Of a stretch of 64,000 bases of DNA, positions 21,632 to 31,489 are shown in pieces. The notes beneath the pieces were generated by a model. It was not told the origin of the DNA and ran no database searches. It saw nothing but the letters and a program-made list of their open reading frames with translations. Where the stretch lies: contig OY757023.1 in the NCBI GenBank assembly GCA_963580285.1, forward strand, positions 85,213,108 to 85,277,107. The letters are read 5' to 3'. Numbering within the stretch: the first letter of the stretch is position 1; every line of letters begins with the position of its first letter. The position numbers and the translations under genes are program-made. Origin of the DNA: Lucinisca nassula. Its lineage: Eukaryota; Mollusca; Bivalvia; Lucinida; Lucinidae.

Positions 21632-22543
21632 TATAGCAAAAGTAGGACCGCTGTCCTGTTTTCAGTCATTACATACTATTTCCACATATTTGTAGGTTCT
21701 GTCCAATTCTGTTTCATAAAATGTATCTTCATGGCATGTATTTTGCCATAGATACTGTAAAAATGTGATGGTAGTGCTAATGCTAATTTAGGTCTAACTG
21801 GGTGTATTTTATGAATTTTTGCCTCTGATCTATGTTCTTGGGAGGGGGATGGGGTACTTTAAAGCCATGTTAATCAGTTTTTATTTATGTATTTGGAAAG
21901 GAGACTTGCCGTAATTGTAGTTACACAAACACAAGAAAGAATCTACTCCATCTGGAATATAAGAGTAAGGTCTCATGGCACTAGGAATATGTCCCAGACC
22001 GAAACAAAACTTCAAACTTGTCTCTCCGAAACAACCCGCTGGAATATCCGGATAAGTTTTCTCATCCTGTATAAGTTCTATTTTATTGTATTCATGCAAA
22101 AGAATGTGAACAGATATATTCAGCTATTCCTCATAGCATTAAGGCATTTATAAACATTTTCTTGGCATTTTTATCCTCAAAATGCCATTTTTACTTTAAA
22201 TAGGGGGTGTAGGTGTGAAAATAGCCATAAAATGAGTATTGGTGCTAATTAGGCATAATTCTGTGCATTTTAGTATTGAATTGTTCCAAAGACATTGGAG
22301 AAGAACCACTGATGCAAGCCGGTGTCTAGATTCCATCCCAGAAAGAGATAAACTTTGCGCTTTTCAAAAATTATGGTTTGTTCGGCTTTCATTTTTGAAT
22401 CTGAAAGGGATAACTTTTTCGCAAACTTGAAAGATTCTTTGGGGCTGAACTTTTATTATGCATGACTAAAGTATAAGATATGAACTAATTTTCTATTTGG
22501 CAATTCTTTTTATGCATCATAAAGAAAATAAGGGTTTGGTATA
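21632..22543. other. Spacer between the 450-bp direct repeats
   Basis: No recognisable gene or repeat. Short frames only. Confidence 0.5.
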
Positions 22544-22994
22544 GGTAGCATTGCACTAAATACTGGAAGGTACCGGGTTTTATCACTTTTGGACCGAGGT
22601 TTTAGTTGCGTTCTAAATACCTGACTTGCTTCCATTGGATATGTATCCCATGTTTTATTTCAATGTGAGAAAATGATAGGTATAAGGGACCAAAATGATG
22701 CATGTTTTATAAATATATCTGCAAGCTCAAGGAAATGTTTGCTGATTTTATATGGCCACCCCTCCTTTAAAAATGTTGGTTTGTATTTATTCCGTTCTAG
22801 TAGGTAAACAAACATGGTTAATTGTAACTTGAAAAGGAGCAGGTCAACATGTGGATTTTTTTCTCATTAACTTGTTGGGCTAGGATGGCTCTATAAACAA
22901 GTAAGGTTTGAAAAGTTTTGTATGTGTAGTTTTTGTGGGAGCAGGTAAAAGGTTACTATTGTCGCCTATGGAAAACATTTAGTGGAAAGCTCCC
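22544..22994 (+). repeat. 450-bp direct repeat, copy 2
   Basis: Pairs with 21182-21631 along its full length, with roughly fifteen visible differences. Confidence 0.9.
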
Positions 22995-23079
22995 AAAAGA
23001 GTTGGACATATCCATTTCCAGTTCAAAGGGTATCAGTTTTTTTCTAAGGTTTACAACAATCCTCGCTTTAAGCAAATCT

Positions 23080-23203
23080 TGTATACTTTGATGAGGCGCC
23101 GCGTTCTGCGGCGTCTGATTTGGGTTTTCACTGTTTGCTGTTGCCCCTTTTTAGGGAATGCTAGGCTTATCTGGCCTAGGGCCTACACTGTTTGTAGAAG
23201 CCT
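23080..23203. repeat. Hairpin fragment of the TTAA-flanked family
   Basis: aggcgccgcgttctgcggcgtctgat followed by ttcactgtttgc and a second cctacactgtttg. Truncated core of the 11240-type element. Confidence 0.55.
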
Positions 23204-23350
23204 CTGTGCTGTAGTGGTTGAGCTACTCGCCTTATAATCCTTGGGTCATGGTTCGATCCCGGGCTTCTCCAGACTTTCGGGTGTGACTTTAAACCGAGGT
23301 CCTGTCTCCGTATTACCTTAGTATTACCTTAGTAAAACTCAGACACACAT
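23204..23350 (+). mobile_element. tRNA-derived SINE (family T1)
   Basis: The head looks like a tRNA: A-box-like gtagtggttgag and B box ggttcgatccc, ending gggcttctcca. Then come gactttcgggtg, taaaccgaggtcctgtc and an AC-rich end. The - copy at 23580-23752 has the same head and tail. The tail attached to the tRNA part marks it as a SINE rather than a working tRNA gene. Confidence 0.75.
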
Positions 23351-23424
23351 GTACACACGATAAGCCATTTTCCAACCTAACACAGGTTTTGTTTGCTGTA
23401 TGTTTTACAAAAATGTACGCTCTT

Positions 23425-23513
23425 TAAACAAACGGTTTCTGCGGCGTCTGATCTGCGTCTACACTGCTTGCCAATGTCCCATAAATGGGACACTACGTAA
23501 ATATGGGTTAAGA
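23425..23513. repeat. Fragment of the TTAA-flanked hairpin MITE
   Basis: ggcgtctgatctgcgtctac, actgcttgcc, then an end reading atgggttaa. Right part of the 12552-type element. Confidence 0.55.
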
Positions 23514-23579
23514 CCACCCGTTGGACTGTTAAAAATGGTCTTCCACTTTTGAACAGTCCCAAAAGTAGTCTATTACTAG

Positions 23580-23752
23580 AGAGTGAGAGAGTGAGTTTTT
23601 GTTTTACGTCCCACCAACAGCTAAGGTCATACGTAGACAGGACCTCGGTTTAAAGACTCATCCGAAAGTCTGGAGAAGCCCGGGATCGATCCGGCGATCC
23701 CTGGTTTACAAGGCGAGTAGCATAACCACTGCACCACAGGGGCTTCTACCTA
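23580..23752 (-). mobile_element. tRNA-derived SINE (family T1), reverse copy
   Basis: On the - strand: agaagcccctgtggtgcagt (A-box region), a B box ggatcgatccc, ggcttctccagactttcgga, taaaccgaggtcctgtc, and the tail ttggtgggacgtaaaac. The tail type is common in molluscan tRNA SINEs (from memory). Confidence 0.8.
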
Positions 23753-23814
23753 TTACTAGAGAACATTGGGCTTAGAAAACAAAGAAAGACACACGGATTT
23801 TTTTAATGTTGGTT

Positions 23815-23880
23815 GGTTTGTTGATTTGAGGTTTAATGTCCCCGTCAACACTGTATAGGTCATTTTGGAGACGTAACCCG
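23815..23880 (-). mobile_element. SINE family A, 3' fragment
   Basis: gatttgaggtttaatgtccc ... gtcattttggagacgt is the tail end of family A on the - strand. Its remainder is replaced by repeat-R-like sequence. Confidence 0.65.
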
Positions 23881-24039
23881 GCCACAATTCTCGCACTTGG
23901 TTCTGTTGTAGTTGAGACAAATGAGCCCCGCCCAGCCCAATTTGTCTTCGAGCATTCCATGACAAATTTTAACTGCGCATGCCCAGCCATTCAGAGGGGC
24001 CAGGGATATGGCTTTCTGTCTGAAGGTTCCTCTTAGTTC

Positions 24040-24132
24040 ACTGCTTGTATGAGCGAGCAGCGAAGGTTCTGGCGAGACTGCGCGGATGCGCAGGCTCGCC
24101 TGAACCTTCGCTGCTCGCATAGGCGATAAGTA
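24040..24132. repeat. Long hairpin
   Basis: tgagcgagcagcgaaggttc at about 24048 pairs with gaaccttcgctgctcgcat at about 24102-24120. The loop arms ggcgagactgcgc / gcgcaggctcgcc also pair. A stem of some 35 base pairs with a small loop. Confidence 0.85.
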
Positions 24133-24154
24133 CCAAAATCGCTTGATGGGGCCC

Positions 24155-24588
24155 AAATAATTTGTTCAGTCCGCATAAAGGATTTTTAACTCATCAGTGC
24201 AGCATCTCAGAGAACATAAAATCGATCGAATGCAGAGACGAAACAAAGATGAGGACTCGACAGAATGAAATATCTGAAGTGCTGGAGCAAACGAAAACAA
24301 ACCTTTGGACCCCGGTGGGCCCGACCAGAGACAGAGCATCGGGCACCAACCAACATTATTTAAGAAAGGTTTAAGTAAAATAGATGTGATGGCTATGATC
24401 AGGAATCGATACAATTAACCCACACCTCCCATCAGAGACACCAAAGAGAAAGAAACACAGACATAAAATAACTAGATCCTGGTGGAAACATCAATAGCCG
24501 AAAGCCAAGAGTTACTTTATGGCCAATTTGCTATCCAAAACAAAAAGATGTAAGCGATACACACATTCAAAGGCGAACTATCATGACG
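24155..24588 (+). repeat. Dispersed repeat R, rearranged copy
   Basis: Right part of the repeat first (ttgttcagtccgcat ... gcaccaaccaacat, 24164-24356), then the left part (atgatcaggaatcgatacaa ... ccaaaacaaaaagatg). Relative to 56318-56870 the two halves are in swapped order, so two partial copies adjoin. Confidence 0.65.
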
Positions 24589-24801
24589 TTAACCCTTGTC
24601 CTGCTGAATATTCATATATGCCACACCTACTACCGATTATCAACCAATCAGATTACCTGTAGCAAATTATTACAACAAATTCACAATCTGAATGACAAAC
24701 AATGTAGATACTGATCAGATGGCTTCTTCAGAAGCCATCTGATCTGGATCTACATTGTTTCAAAGAAAAGGCATATCCGGGCTCAGCAGAACACGGGTTA
24801 A
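24589..24801. mobile_element. TTAA-flanked hairpin MITE, GATGGCTTC subfamily
   Basis: 213 bp, ttaacccttgtcctgctg ... agcagaacacgggttaa. Internal hairpin gatcagatggcttc / gaagccatctgatc. Same subfamily as 27559-27771. Confidence 0.85.
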
Positions 24802-25040
24802 CAAGTCCGTGAAATAAACACCCACAAGCAAAGAATACGCCAAATAAACGAAAATAGCAGACTCGGTTTTATTGAGTCTGTTCATGACCAGTACTGAAAT
24901 GTGCAGCACTGGCCATGCCCACTAGAACTGGCTTAAGCAGAACTATATTTTCAAAATGATTCTATATGAACCCAATGATCCCAAAGGACCAGAAAATATA
25001 ATCTGCACTATGATGATGTACGGGGAGTTTGTTTTTGTTT
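24802..25040. other. Unassigned DNA
   Basis: Nothing recognised apart from aacaagtccgtgaaataaac, the left-end phrase of the palindromic MITE family. Confidence 0.4.
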
Positions 25041-25044
25041 GACA

Positions 25045-25335
25045 ATGTTTGATTTGAGGTTTAACGTCCCCGTCAACACTGTAAAGGTCATTTTGGAGAC
25101 GTGGTTTCCAATTTTGTGCCACTTTTACCCGACATTGAGATGAAATGACATCTCAAGCCCTGTCGCCCAATGAAACCAATAGGTTTGTAAGCATGGACGG
25201 TCCGACTCGCACCGCTTTGCCTGGACAGGCTTAGATACCATGCAGTAATCGTGTGCGGTCGGTTTCAGCTCTGTGTGGAAGCATCATGCAGCCAATCTAT
25301 TTATTCATGCCCCGATGGACGGGGGCCTTTTTTAA
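25045..25335 (-). mobile_element. SINE family A, reverse copy
   Basis: Reverse complement of the family from tail (gatttgaggtttaacgtccc) to head (gatgcttcc complement, gcccccg complement). Nearly full length. Confidence 0.8.
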
Positions 25336-25597
25336 TGTATGTGAAAAGGAGAAAATAAGCATTTTAAAATTTTTAGCTGGTCTTAGTAGCGGAATTGAAC
25401 TGCATTTTTGGGTCGATTGTTTGTCTTGTAAAGCGCAGAATCTTTTCAAATCTGAAGTCCACGTGACTATTATTGACTTGAAGAAAATCGAGGTAATGGT
25501 TATTTATAGGCCGCACTGTTCATATCGCTGTGAGACCAGAGAGTTGCAAAAGAGGGTGATCTATAGAATCTGGACTGGATTCATGTGTTGGGTTTGG

Positions 25598-25680
25598 CAA
25601 ACCGTGTAGATCTAGGTCAGACGCCGCAAAAAAGCGGCGTCTGATCAGGTATACACTGTTTACTTACACTACCGGAATTA
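25598..25680. repeat. Hairpin fragment of the TTAA-flanked family
   Basis: ttggcaaaccgtgtagatct, agacgccgc, aaaaaa loop, gcggcgtctgatcagg, tacactgtttac. Core hairpin without the TTAA ends. Confidence 0.65.
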
Positions 25681-25849
25681 AAATGTTAAACGAAACAGTC
25701 TACGTCCCCGTTCAGGACAATATTTCCAGCCTACACTCAGATTAGATTAAACATATTTTATTGCAAAAAGTACAAAGGGATTGGACACAAGATATGACAA
25801 CATTAGATAGTCCTCTCCCTACAACAATACAGTGAATAGCTTCAATGGT

Positions 25850-26280
25850 ACATAGAGGATCTTACATGAGTGTTCATGTATTATTGAATTTATTAAACGA
25901 GTTGAGGAAAAGGGATAAAATGCGAGGCTTTGCCGAGCATTTTATGCCTTTTCCTCAACGAGTTTAATAAATTCAATAATACATGATCTTATTGAATTTA
26001 TTAAACGAGTTGAGGAAAAGGGATAAAATGCGAGGCTTTGCCGAGCATTTTATGCCTTTTCCTCAACGAGTTTAATAAATTCAATAATACATGATCACGA
26101 ATGCAATATTCTATTTATCATATGACATTTAAAACGTATTTTATTCACGATTTTGTACAAAAATGTCAATATTCCGCCATTAGTAAACGCGACGTCGTCA
26201 ATGACGTCGTACATGTAACGTTACGGGGCGTATCTAACTAATTGGCATATTTAATCCACTTCTGGATTATCGAATTTATT
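25850..26280 (+). mobile_element. Hairpin-bearing element F, copy with two tandem hairpins
   Basis: Begins catagaggatcttacatgag. A 108-bp near-perfect hairpin (arms ttattgaatttattaaacga...) is present twice in tandem at about 25875-25985 and 25986-26094. Then follow acgaatgcaatattctattt, ttccgccattagtaaacgcg, aacgttac and a ggattatcg end. Other copies: 26281-26685, 29031-29392 (-), 32579-32930. No ORF. Class unknown. Confidence 0.85.
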
Positions 26281-26685
26281 ACATAGAGGATCTTACATAA
26301 GTGTTCATGTATTATTGGATTTATTAAACGAGTTGAGGACAAGGGATAAAATGCGAGGCTTTGCCAAGCATTATATCCCTTTTCCTCAACGAATTTAATA
26401 ATTCAATAATACATGTGCACGAATGCAAGATCCTATTTAACATATGCCATTTAAAACGCATTTTATTCACGATTGTTTACAAAAATAGCAATATTCCGCC
26501 TTTAGTAAATGCGACGTCGTTACGGACGTCGTACATGTAACGTTACGGGACGTATCTAGCTAATTTGCATAATCAATCCACTAGTGGATTATCGAAAATA
26601 ATACATGGCGTTATTACACTCTCAGACGCGACATCATATAATAAATGGCGTTATTACACTCTCAGACGCGACATCATATGATAAA
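26281..26685 (+). mobile_element. Hairpin-bearing element F, tandem second copy
   Basis: Starts acatagaggatcttacataa directly at the end of the previous copy. Single hairpin. The right end carries a duplicated 40-bp unit (ggcgttattacactctcaga twice, 26607 and 26647). Confidence 0.85.
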
Positions 26686-26804
26686 ATGGTTTCTGCAATT
26701 AGTAGTATATTCATAAACTAGTGTTTTCTGATGGTTATTTAATCCACGTACTCCATCAAACATTCTTCCTCTCATACAGTGGTGACGTCAGCATTACACT
26801 AGCA

Positions 26805-26970
26805 CGTCCGTGAAATGAGCGCCATCTAAACCCCATTTAATAATGAGAAACCGGGGTCTACGGAGTGCACGTTGGTTCTCCTATTCCAGCCCCAAGACAC
26901 AAGCCTTGTGTACTCGTTAGAACTGCCTCAATTAGCATCAACAACCCAGGCTCCGATAAAAAAAACAACA
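26805..26970. mobile_element. Palindromic MITE, GTACTCGTTAGAACCGCC family, diverged
   Basis: cgtccgtgaaatgagcgcc at the left, then ccaagacacaagccttgtgt, tactcgttagaactgcctca and a decayed right arm. It ends about 75 bp before the receptor exon. Confidence 0.5.
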
Positions 26971-27044
26971 AAAAAAACAGGTACTCAGAGACAATCGATT
27001 CACCAATGCTGTCATTGCTTTGATTTTATTATTTTTCCTTGTAG

Positions 27045-27544
27045 AATGCAAGACTGTTTGCAAGCCTGAAGAACCACGATGAATACAACAAACGTCACCA
27101 CAACAACATCTTCATGGACAAACACTTCAAACAGCTACCACAATTCATATTCGGTGGAAGTGCTTTTGTTTTCTGCCATCAGCTGCAGTTTTTCAATTCT
27201 AGGTGGCGTTGTGATCTTTGTCATGTTCGTAGCGCTACCTGAAATACGAAACTTTACGCGGAAACTCGTGGTTTGTTTGACGGTCGCTGACGTTGTAACC
27301 GCATCTGCGTATTTAATGTCTGTGATAAGATATGCAAACGTTTACAGAGGACATGTGGATGTCAGAGAGGAACACATCCTGTGCGAAGTCCAGAGTTTCT
27401 TCACGACATACTCAAGCCTCGTTTCGTTCTTTCTGACCTCAGTTATAGCTGTTTACATTTTCGATGTTGTTGTAAACCAAAGGGACCGTCTCGGAACTAC
27501 AAAATGGTTGTTGTTCTTCAATATCATCAGTTGGATTATCCCAG
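27045..27544 (+). CDS. GPR157-like: GPR157-like G-protein-coupled receptor, exon 1 (coding from 27079)
   Basis: Exon begins after a strong acceptor (tttttccttgtag, AG at 27043-27044), so an upstream non-coding exon is likely. The ATG at 27079 opens residues 1-155. N-glycosylation sequons lie at N2, N5 and N15. TM1 is about 27-52, TM2 63-84, Cys102 before TM3, TM3 106-131, and the start of TM4 142-155. The exon stops inside TM4 at CCA G|GTTTGC, phase 1. Phase and protein continuity join it to 31190. Family call rests on overall pattern (ADVVTASAYLMSV, VSFFLTSVIAVYIF, FFNIISWIIPG) resembling GPR157 / cAMP-receptor-like receptors. Ligand unknown. Confidence 0.88.
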
Positions 27545-27558
27545 GTTTGCGATGATTA

Positions 27559-27771
27559 TTAACTCTTTTCCTGCTGTTCACGACAACCCCTACCTTTGCA
27601 AACAGTGTAGATCCAGATCAGATGGCTTCTGAAGAAGCCATCTGATCAGGATCTACACTGTTTGACATTCAGTCTTGTGAATTTACAAGAATTAAGTAAT
27701 CAAGTAATCTGATTGGTTCAAAGTCAGAATCGGGTGTGGCTAAATAAAATATTCAGCGGGATAAGGGTTAA
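27559..27771. mobile_element. TTAA-flanked hairpin MITE inside intron 1
   Basis: ttaactcttttcctgctg ... cagcgggataagggttaa, 213 bp. The internal hairpin reads cagatggcttctgaagaagc / its complement, with tgtagatcc/ggatctaca arms. It starts 14 bp behind the exon 1 donor GT. Confidence 0.85.
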
Positions 27772-27803
27772 AGCTGCTCTTGGAGCATGTGCGCACATCG
27801 TAA

Positions 27804-27949
27804 AAGAATCTTACATCGGTGTGAGGGGTTTGATAGAAAAATCCGTCATTGGGGTCAATGCCAGGCATTATGAGGCTTGGCGAGTGATGCTGGACCGCGA
27901 TTCCGAGGATAGGATTTTACTATCTGCCCCTCACACCCATTATTCTTTT
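27804..27949. mobile_element. Palindromic MITE, GTGTGAGGGG family
   Basis: 146 bp: agaatcttacatcggtgtga at the left, and tgcccctcacacccattatt as its complement on the right. The interior is semi-palindromic (catt.tgaggcttgg). The sister copy at 33463-33608 has the same length. Confidence 0.75.
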
Positions 27950-28575
27950 TTTCTATTCATGGGTAGGATAAGAATATCTAACCCAGGGTTAAGTCAAGGT
28001 TTCCTTATCCGGTGTGCGAAAACTTTTATTGAAGACAAAACTTAGCCTGCTAGGACATTATACAAACAAAGAAACTTTAGGTCAACGACGTCATTCCAAC
28101 GCATAGCAAAACCATTCATCTTACTTTGCGGATGCACAGGGTGAGCTGAGTCTTTCTTGGGCTCAAACATGCTCGGAAATACCTTTTCACTTGGCACAGC
28201 CCATTAAATTTTTTAACACTGAAAGTACGAGGCCCAGTTGATCAAAGCATCCCAGCATGCATTCAACGTAGATTCTAATGCACTTGCGTATGTAACGCGA
28301 CGTCTGATTGGATGGATAACGTCAAAAATATGCGGCGGTATATCCTGCGATATACTGTCGGAAACCTGACGTCATCATGTAACGTCGCATTTCATTGGTT
28401 AGTATTTGGTGCCATTTTGTGCAAAATAGTACAGCTTAAGAAAAAAAAAAAAAGATTAAGTACATTAGAATGGGGATATTGACATTTGGGAATGTTAATC
28501 GTCGCCGTTAAACGAAATTTCCAACCGTAGAACCACCGATTTACCTCCCCAAATGAAAACCTTTAATACAGTTAT
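27950..28575. other. Unassigned intron 1 DNA
   Basis: No reading frame or known repeat recognised; a poly-A run at 28440-28453. Confidence 0.4.
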
Positions 28576-28638
28576 CTGCAAAGTCAACGTAGAAACAACG
28601 TTGATGACGTTGTTTCTACGCAGATTCAACGTTTAGTC
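28576..28638. repeat. Hairpin
   Basis: gtcaacgtagaaacaacg and cgttgtttctacgcagattc pair around a short tgatga loop; the acgttga ends repeat outward. Confidence 0.7.
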
Positions 28639-28689
28639 AGCGATTTGTGTCTATCCGAAATGTGTAGTGCATTTGTGACAAGCACAGCA

Positions 28690-28885
28690 AAAAGCACAGC
28701 AAAGCGGTGCGAGTCGGACCGTCCATGCTTATAAACCCGTTTGGTTTCACTGGGCGACAGGGCTTGAGATGTAATTTCATCTCAATATCGGTAAAAAGTC
28801 CCACAAAATTGGGAGCAACGTCTCCGAAATGACCCATACAGTGTTGACGGGGACGTCAAACCTCAAATCAAACAAACAAAAATTG
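28690..28885 (+). mobile_element. SINE family A, 5'-truncated
   Basis: Begins at aaagcggtgcgagtcggacc and ends in the tcaaacaaacaaa tail. Confidence 0.8.
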
Positions 28886-29030
28886 TGACAAGAACAGAAA
28901 GCCGTTTTCACAGAAATCGAAACGGTTCCAATGATTCCAGAAGAATTGAAACTATAAACGTACCGGGAGATGTTACATCTGGGAGATGGAAGTCATACCA
29001 CTAACAGAAGATAGATCTATTAATCTAATC

Positions 29031-29392
29031 TATAATATGACCTCGCGTATAAGAGTGTAATAACGCCATGTAATAAATTCGATAATCCACTGGTGGATTA
29101 AATATGCAAATTAACAAAATACCTGTCGTAACGTTACATGTACGACGTCCTTAAAGACGTCGTGTTTACTAATGGCGGAATATTGACATTTTTGTTAAAC
29201 AATCTAGAATAAAATGCGTTTAAAATGTCTTATGATAAACAGAATCTTGCATTCGTGCTCATGTATTATTGAATTTATTAAACTCGAAGAAAAGGGATAA
29301 AATGCTCGGCATAGCCTCGCATTTTATTCTTTTTCTTCAACTCGTTTAATAAATTCAATAATACATGGACACTCATGTAACATCCTCTATAT
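29031..29392 (-). mobile_element. Hairpin-bearing element F, reverse copy
   Basis: Reverse complement of 32579-32930 from gagtgtaataacgcc to catcctctat. Hairpin at about 29261-29368 with its internal agcattttatc arms. Confidence 0.85.
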
Positions 29393-29796
29393 TTGAATAC
29401 AGAGACAACCTATTCAAGCATTTTGAATAGGAATTAAAACTCTAAAGGCTGGCTTTAAAAACTGCACTGAAGACTGCACAGATGAAAAATTTGTCTTTTT
29501 CCAGTCCGCACAAAACGGCGGGCCAACACGATGTTTTATGCCGCGTTTTTCAGCGATAACGTTTTATTATTATTATTAATAATAATATGAACGGTCAGCG
29601 GTTAAGTTGGAGAGGAGAAGTTCCATCAAAGGTTTCATACCCCAAAGTTGTCTGGGCAGAGCTGTATTCAGATGGAGATTTCTGCATTATATTGTTTGTG
29701 CGGACAAGTCATACCGTGACGATTTGTCGTCTGCTCAGGGCTTGATTTTAAACTTCCTCCATGTCTACAATGCGAACATTCAAGAATGATTGTGTT

Positions 29797-30150
29797 TGAG
29801 TTGAGGTTTTATATCCCGTCAACACTATTTAGGCCACTTTGGAGATGTTGCTTCATATTTTGTGGGACTTTTACACGACAGTGATATGAAATGACATCTC
29901 AACCACTGCCGCCCAAACAAACCAAAAGAGTTTATATGTAGGGACGGTCCAAGTCGCACCACTTTGCCTGGGCAGAGCTTATGGTGTCTCTGATGGTAGC
30001 TGATGGTTAATTGTATCGATTCCTGATCATTTCCTTCACTTTTATTTTAGACCCTCTAAGCGGTTTCTCTGTACTCACGTGCGGTTGGTTTCAGCTCTGC
30101 TAGGACGCATCATGTAGCCCAATCTAGTTCTTCAAGTCCCGATGGCCAGA
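29797..30150 (-). mobile_element. SINE family A, reverse copy interrupted by repeat R
   Basis: Tail end at 29806 (gaggttttatatcccgtcaa) through gcaccactttgcctgggcag. About 60 bases of repeat R then intervene (ttaattgtatcgattcctga, 30006-30050) before the SINE head resumes (ctctaagcggtttctctgta ... ctgctaggacgcatcatg). Confidence 0.65.
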
Positions 30151-30770
30151 GGCTCACATTCACGACAGAAACAGAAATACAGAGGATCCGCGTTATAACG
30201 ACATTCGTTATAACGACAAAACTTAATGTTTAATTCAATTCCGAGCCGCTTGGGCTTCCCTCGGGTTGGAAATGCCCAAATCGAATCCATAGTCATGAAA
30301 GATTATTGTAATTTAATACTCCATGAAACAAATGTTACAATCGCCTCATCGATGTCTATAACATTTGTTTCTTAGAGTAATGGTGTGGAAAAGACCTTTT
30401 ATAACCTATCATAATCCCAACTGGGATTCTTTTTAACGGCAGTTTGAGTATAACGCCACCATAATAGGCAACAAATACTGCTCTAGGTTGGTCATTCGAT
30501 TACATTTCAGCAGTGGGAATGACAGAATCGGACTACGTTTTTGTCGAAAAATTTATAAGTTATGAAAAGATCATCTGATCGTCTTCTTTCAGGTGATACC
30601 GCATCTCGTTAAGCGGACAAGAGGTATTTTGCGTTAAAACGTTTAGTCATTGTTCACCGCCTTCAACCGGTCACCGGCGTGTTAGTGAAAAATGTGAGCA
30701 TATTTGCCGAATTAAATGATCAACGTTATAACAATATGTTAAGTAAAGATATCGTTACATTACAATAACA
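30151..30770. other. Unassigned intron 1 DNA
   Basis: Only a short inverted repeat, cgttataacgacattcgttataacg region at 30192-30216, and a catgaaacaaatgttacaat / attgtaacatttgtttc-type pair near 30320-30375 stand out. Confidence 0.4.
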
Positions 30771-30789
30771 AATCCGTGCTACATAGGTC

Positions 30790-30911
30790 GTTCTCTCCTA
30801 GGCCCTACCTACAAAACGCTTTTTTTTCTGGATAAAATTTTGATTTTTACTTTTCTTATTTCTGCTCCAAAACCTAAGTTGTAGCTTGTTTGAACCGCGG
30901 TACCAACAAGT
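30790..30911. mobile_element. Palindromic MITE fragment, GTACTCGTTAGAACCGCC family
   Basis: acttttcttatttctgctcc, aaaacctaagttgtagctt, then tgaaccgcgg. The right arm is cut where the next MITE begins. Confidence 0.45.
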
Positions 30912-31057
30912 TCCAAGCAGGCACATGTCGCTAGGGCAACGTCAAATCAACGTCGGTGCAACGGACGTTGCACCGACGTTGATTTGACGTTGCATAAACG
31001 AAATGACGTTGCACCGACGTTGATGTGACGTCACAATCACGTCATGCGCCTGCTGGG
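30912..31057. mobile_element. MITE, CCCAGCAGGCA family
   Basis: ccaagcaggcacatgtcgct ... acgtcatgcgcctgctggg, with two interior gacgttgcaccgacgttga copies. Lies about 130 bp before the exon 2 acceptor. Confidence 0.8.
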
Positions 31058-31189
31058 TACTCACAATCTACGTCTTGGGGCAGAAGGAAAAGAACTATAT
31101 GCCTGCCCCTGTAAACCCTGTTGTCATTTCACGAACATGTGAATATGATGTGTTTTGGACAACTGACGGGGAACTTTATGTCATTTCAG

Positions 31190-31386
31190 GCTCGATTGTT
31201 GTGAGTGCTCTCGCATTTGACGTTCTCGGAAGCGATGAAACAAGAACCGGCGGTACGGGGCCATGGTGTTGGATTTCAACCAGTGCTAAGAACCAGCTAA
31301 TGTGGATGCTGTTGGCCGGTAAAGGCTGGGAAATAGCTTGCTATCTGATCACCATGACTCTATATGTTCTTCTGAAAATTCACCTG
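31190..31386 (+). CDS. GPR157-like: GPR157-like receptor, exon 2
   Basis: Acceptor gtcatttcag at 31180-31189. The first two bases complete a Gly codon with the last base of exon 1, so the frame is kept. It encodes residues 156-221: the rest of TM4 (SIVVSALAF), extracellular loop 2 with the disulphide Cys182 in GPWCWIS, and TM5 (about 193-218, WMLLAGKGWEIACYLIT). It closes with CTG|GTAAGA, a textbook donor, phase 0. The WMLL.GK.WE pattern is what ties it to the GPR157 group. Confidence 0.88.
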
Positions 31387-31489
31387 GTAAGAAATAATAA
31401 TACGTGTACCTAGGTTACTCATAGACCATCACTTATTTCTAGTTTTAGCTCACCTGCGCGGAAGCTCAGGACACCCTGTTTCCGTCGTC

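Noticed and set aside
21182..22994. LTR retrotransposon with 450-bp LTRs
   Set aside because: No TG/CA ends, PBS, PPT, target duplication or coding remnant in the 912-bp spacer.
23212..23275. tRNA-like sequence with A and B boxes
   Set aside because: The acceptor stem does not close cleanly, a second copy with the same tail exists at 23580-23752, and the SINE body follows directly; treated as a SINE head.
28120..28420. Possible small gene in intron 1
   Set aside because: No frame above 60 codons with plausible composition and no splice-site pair.
31075..31189. Upstream part of the frame that contains receptor exon 2
   Set aside because: Lies before the acceptor AG at 31188-31189 and does not match the receptor; intron read-through.
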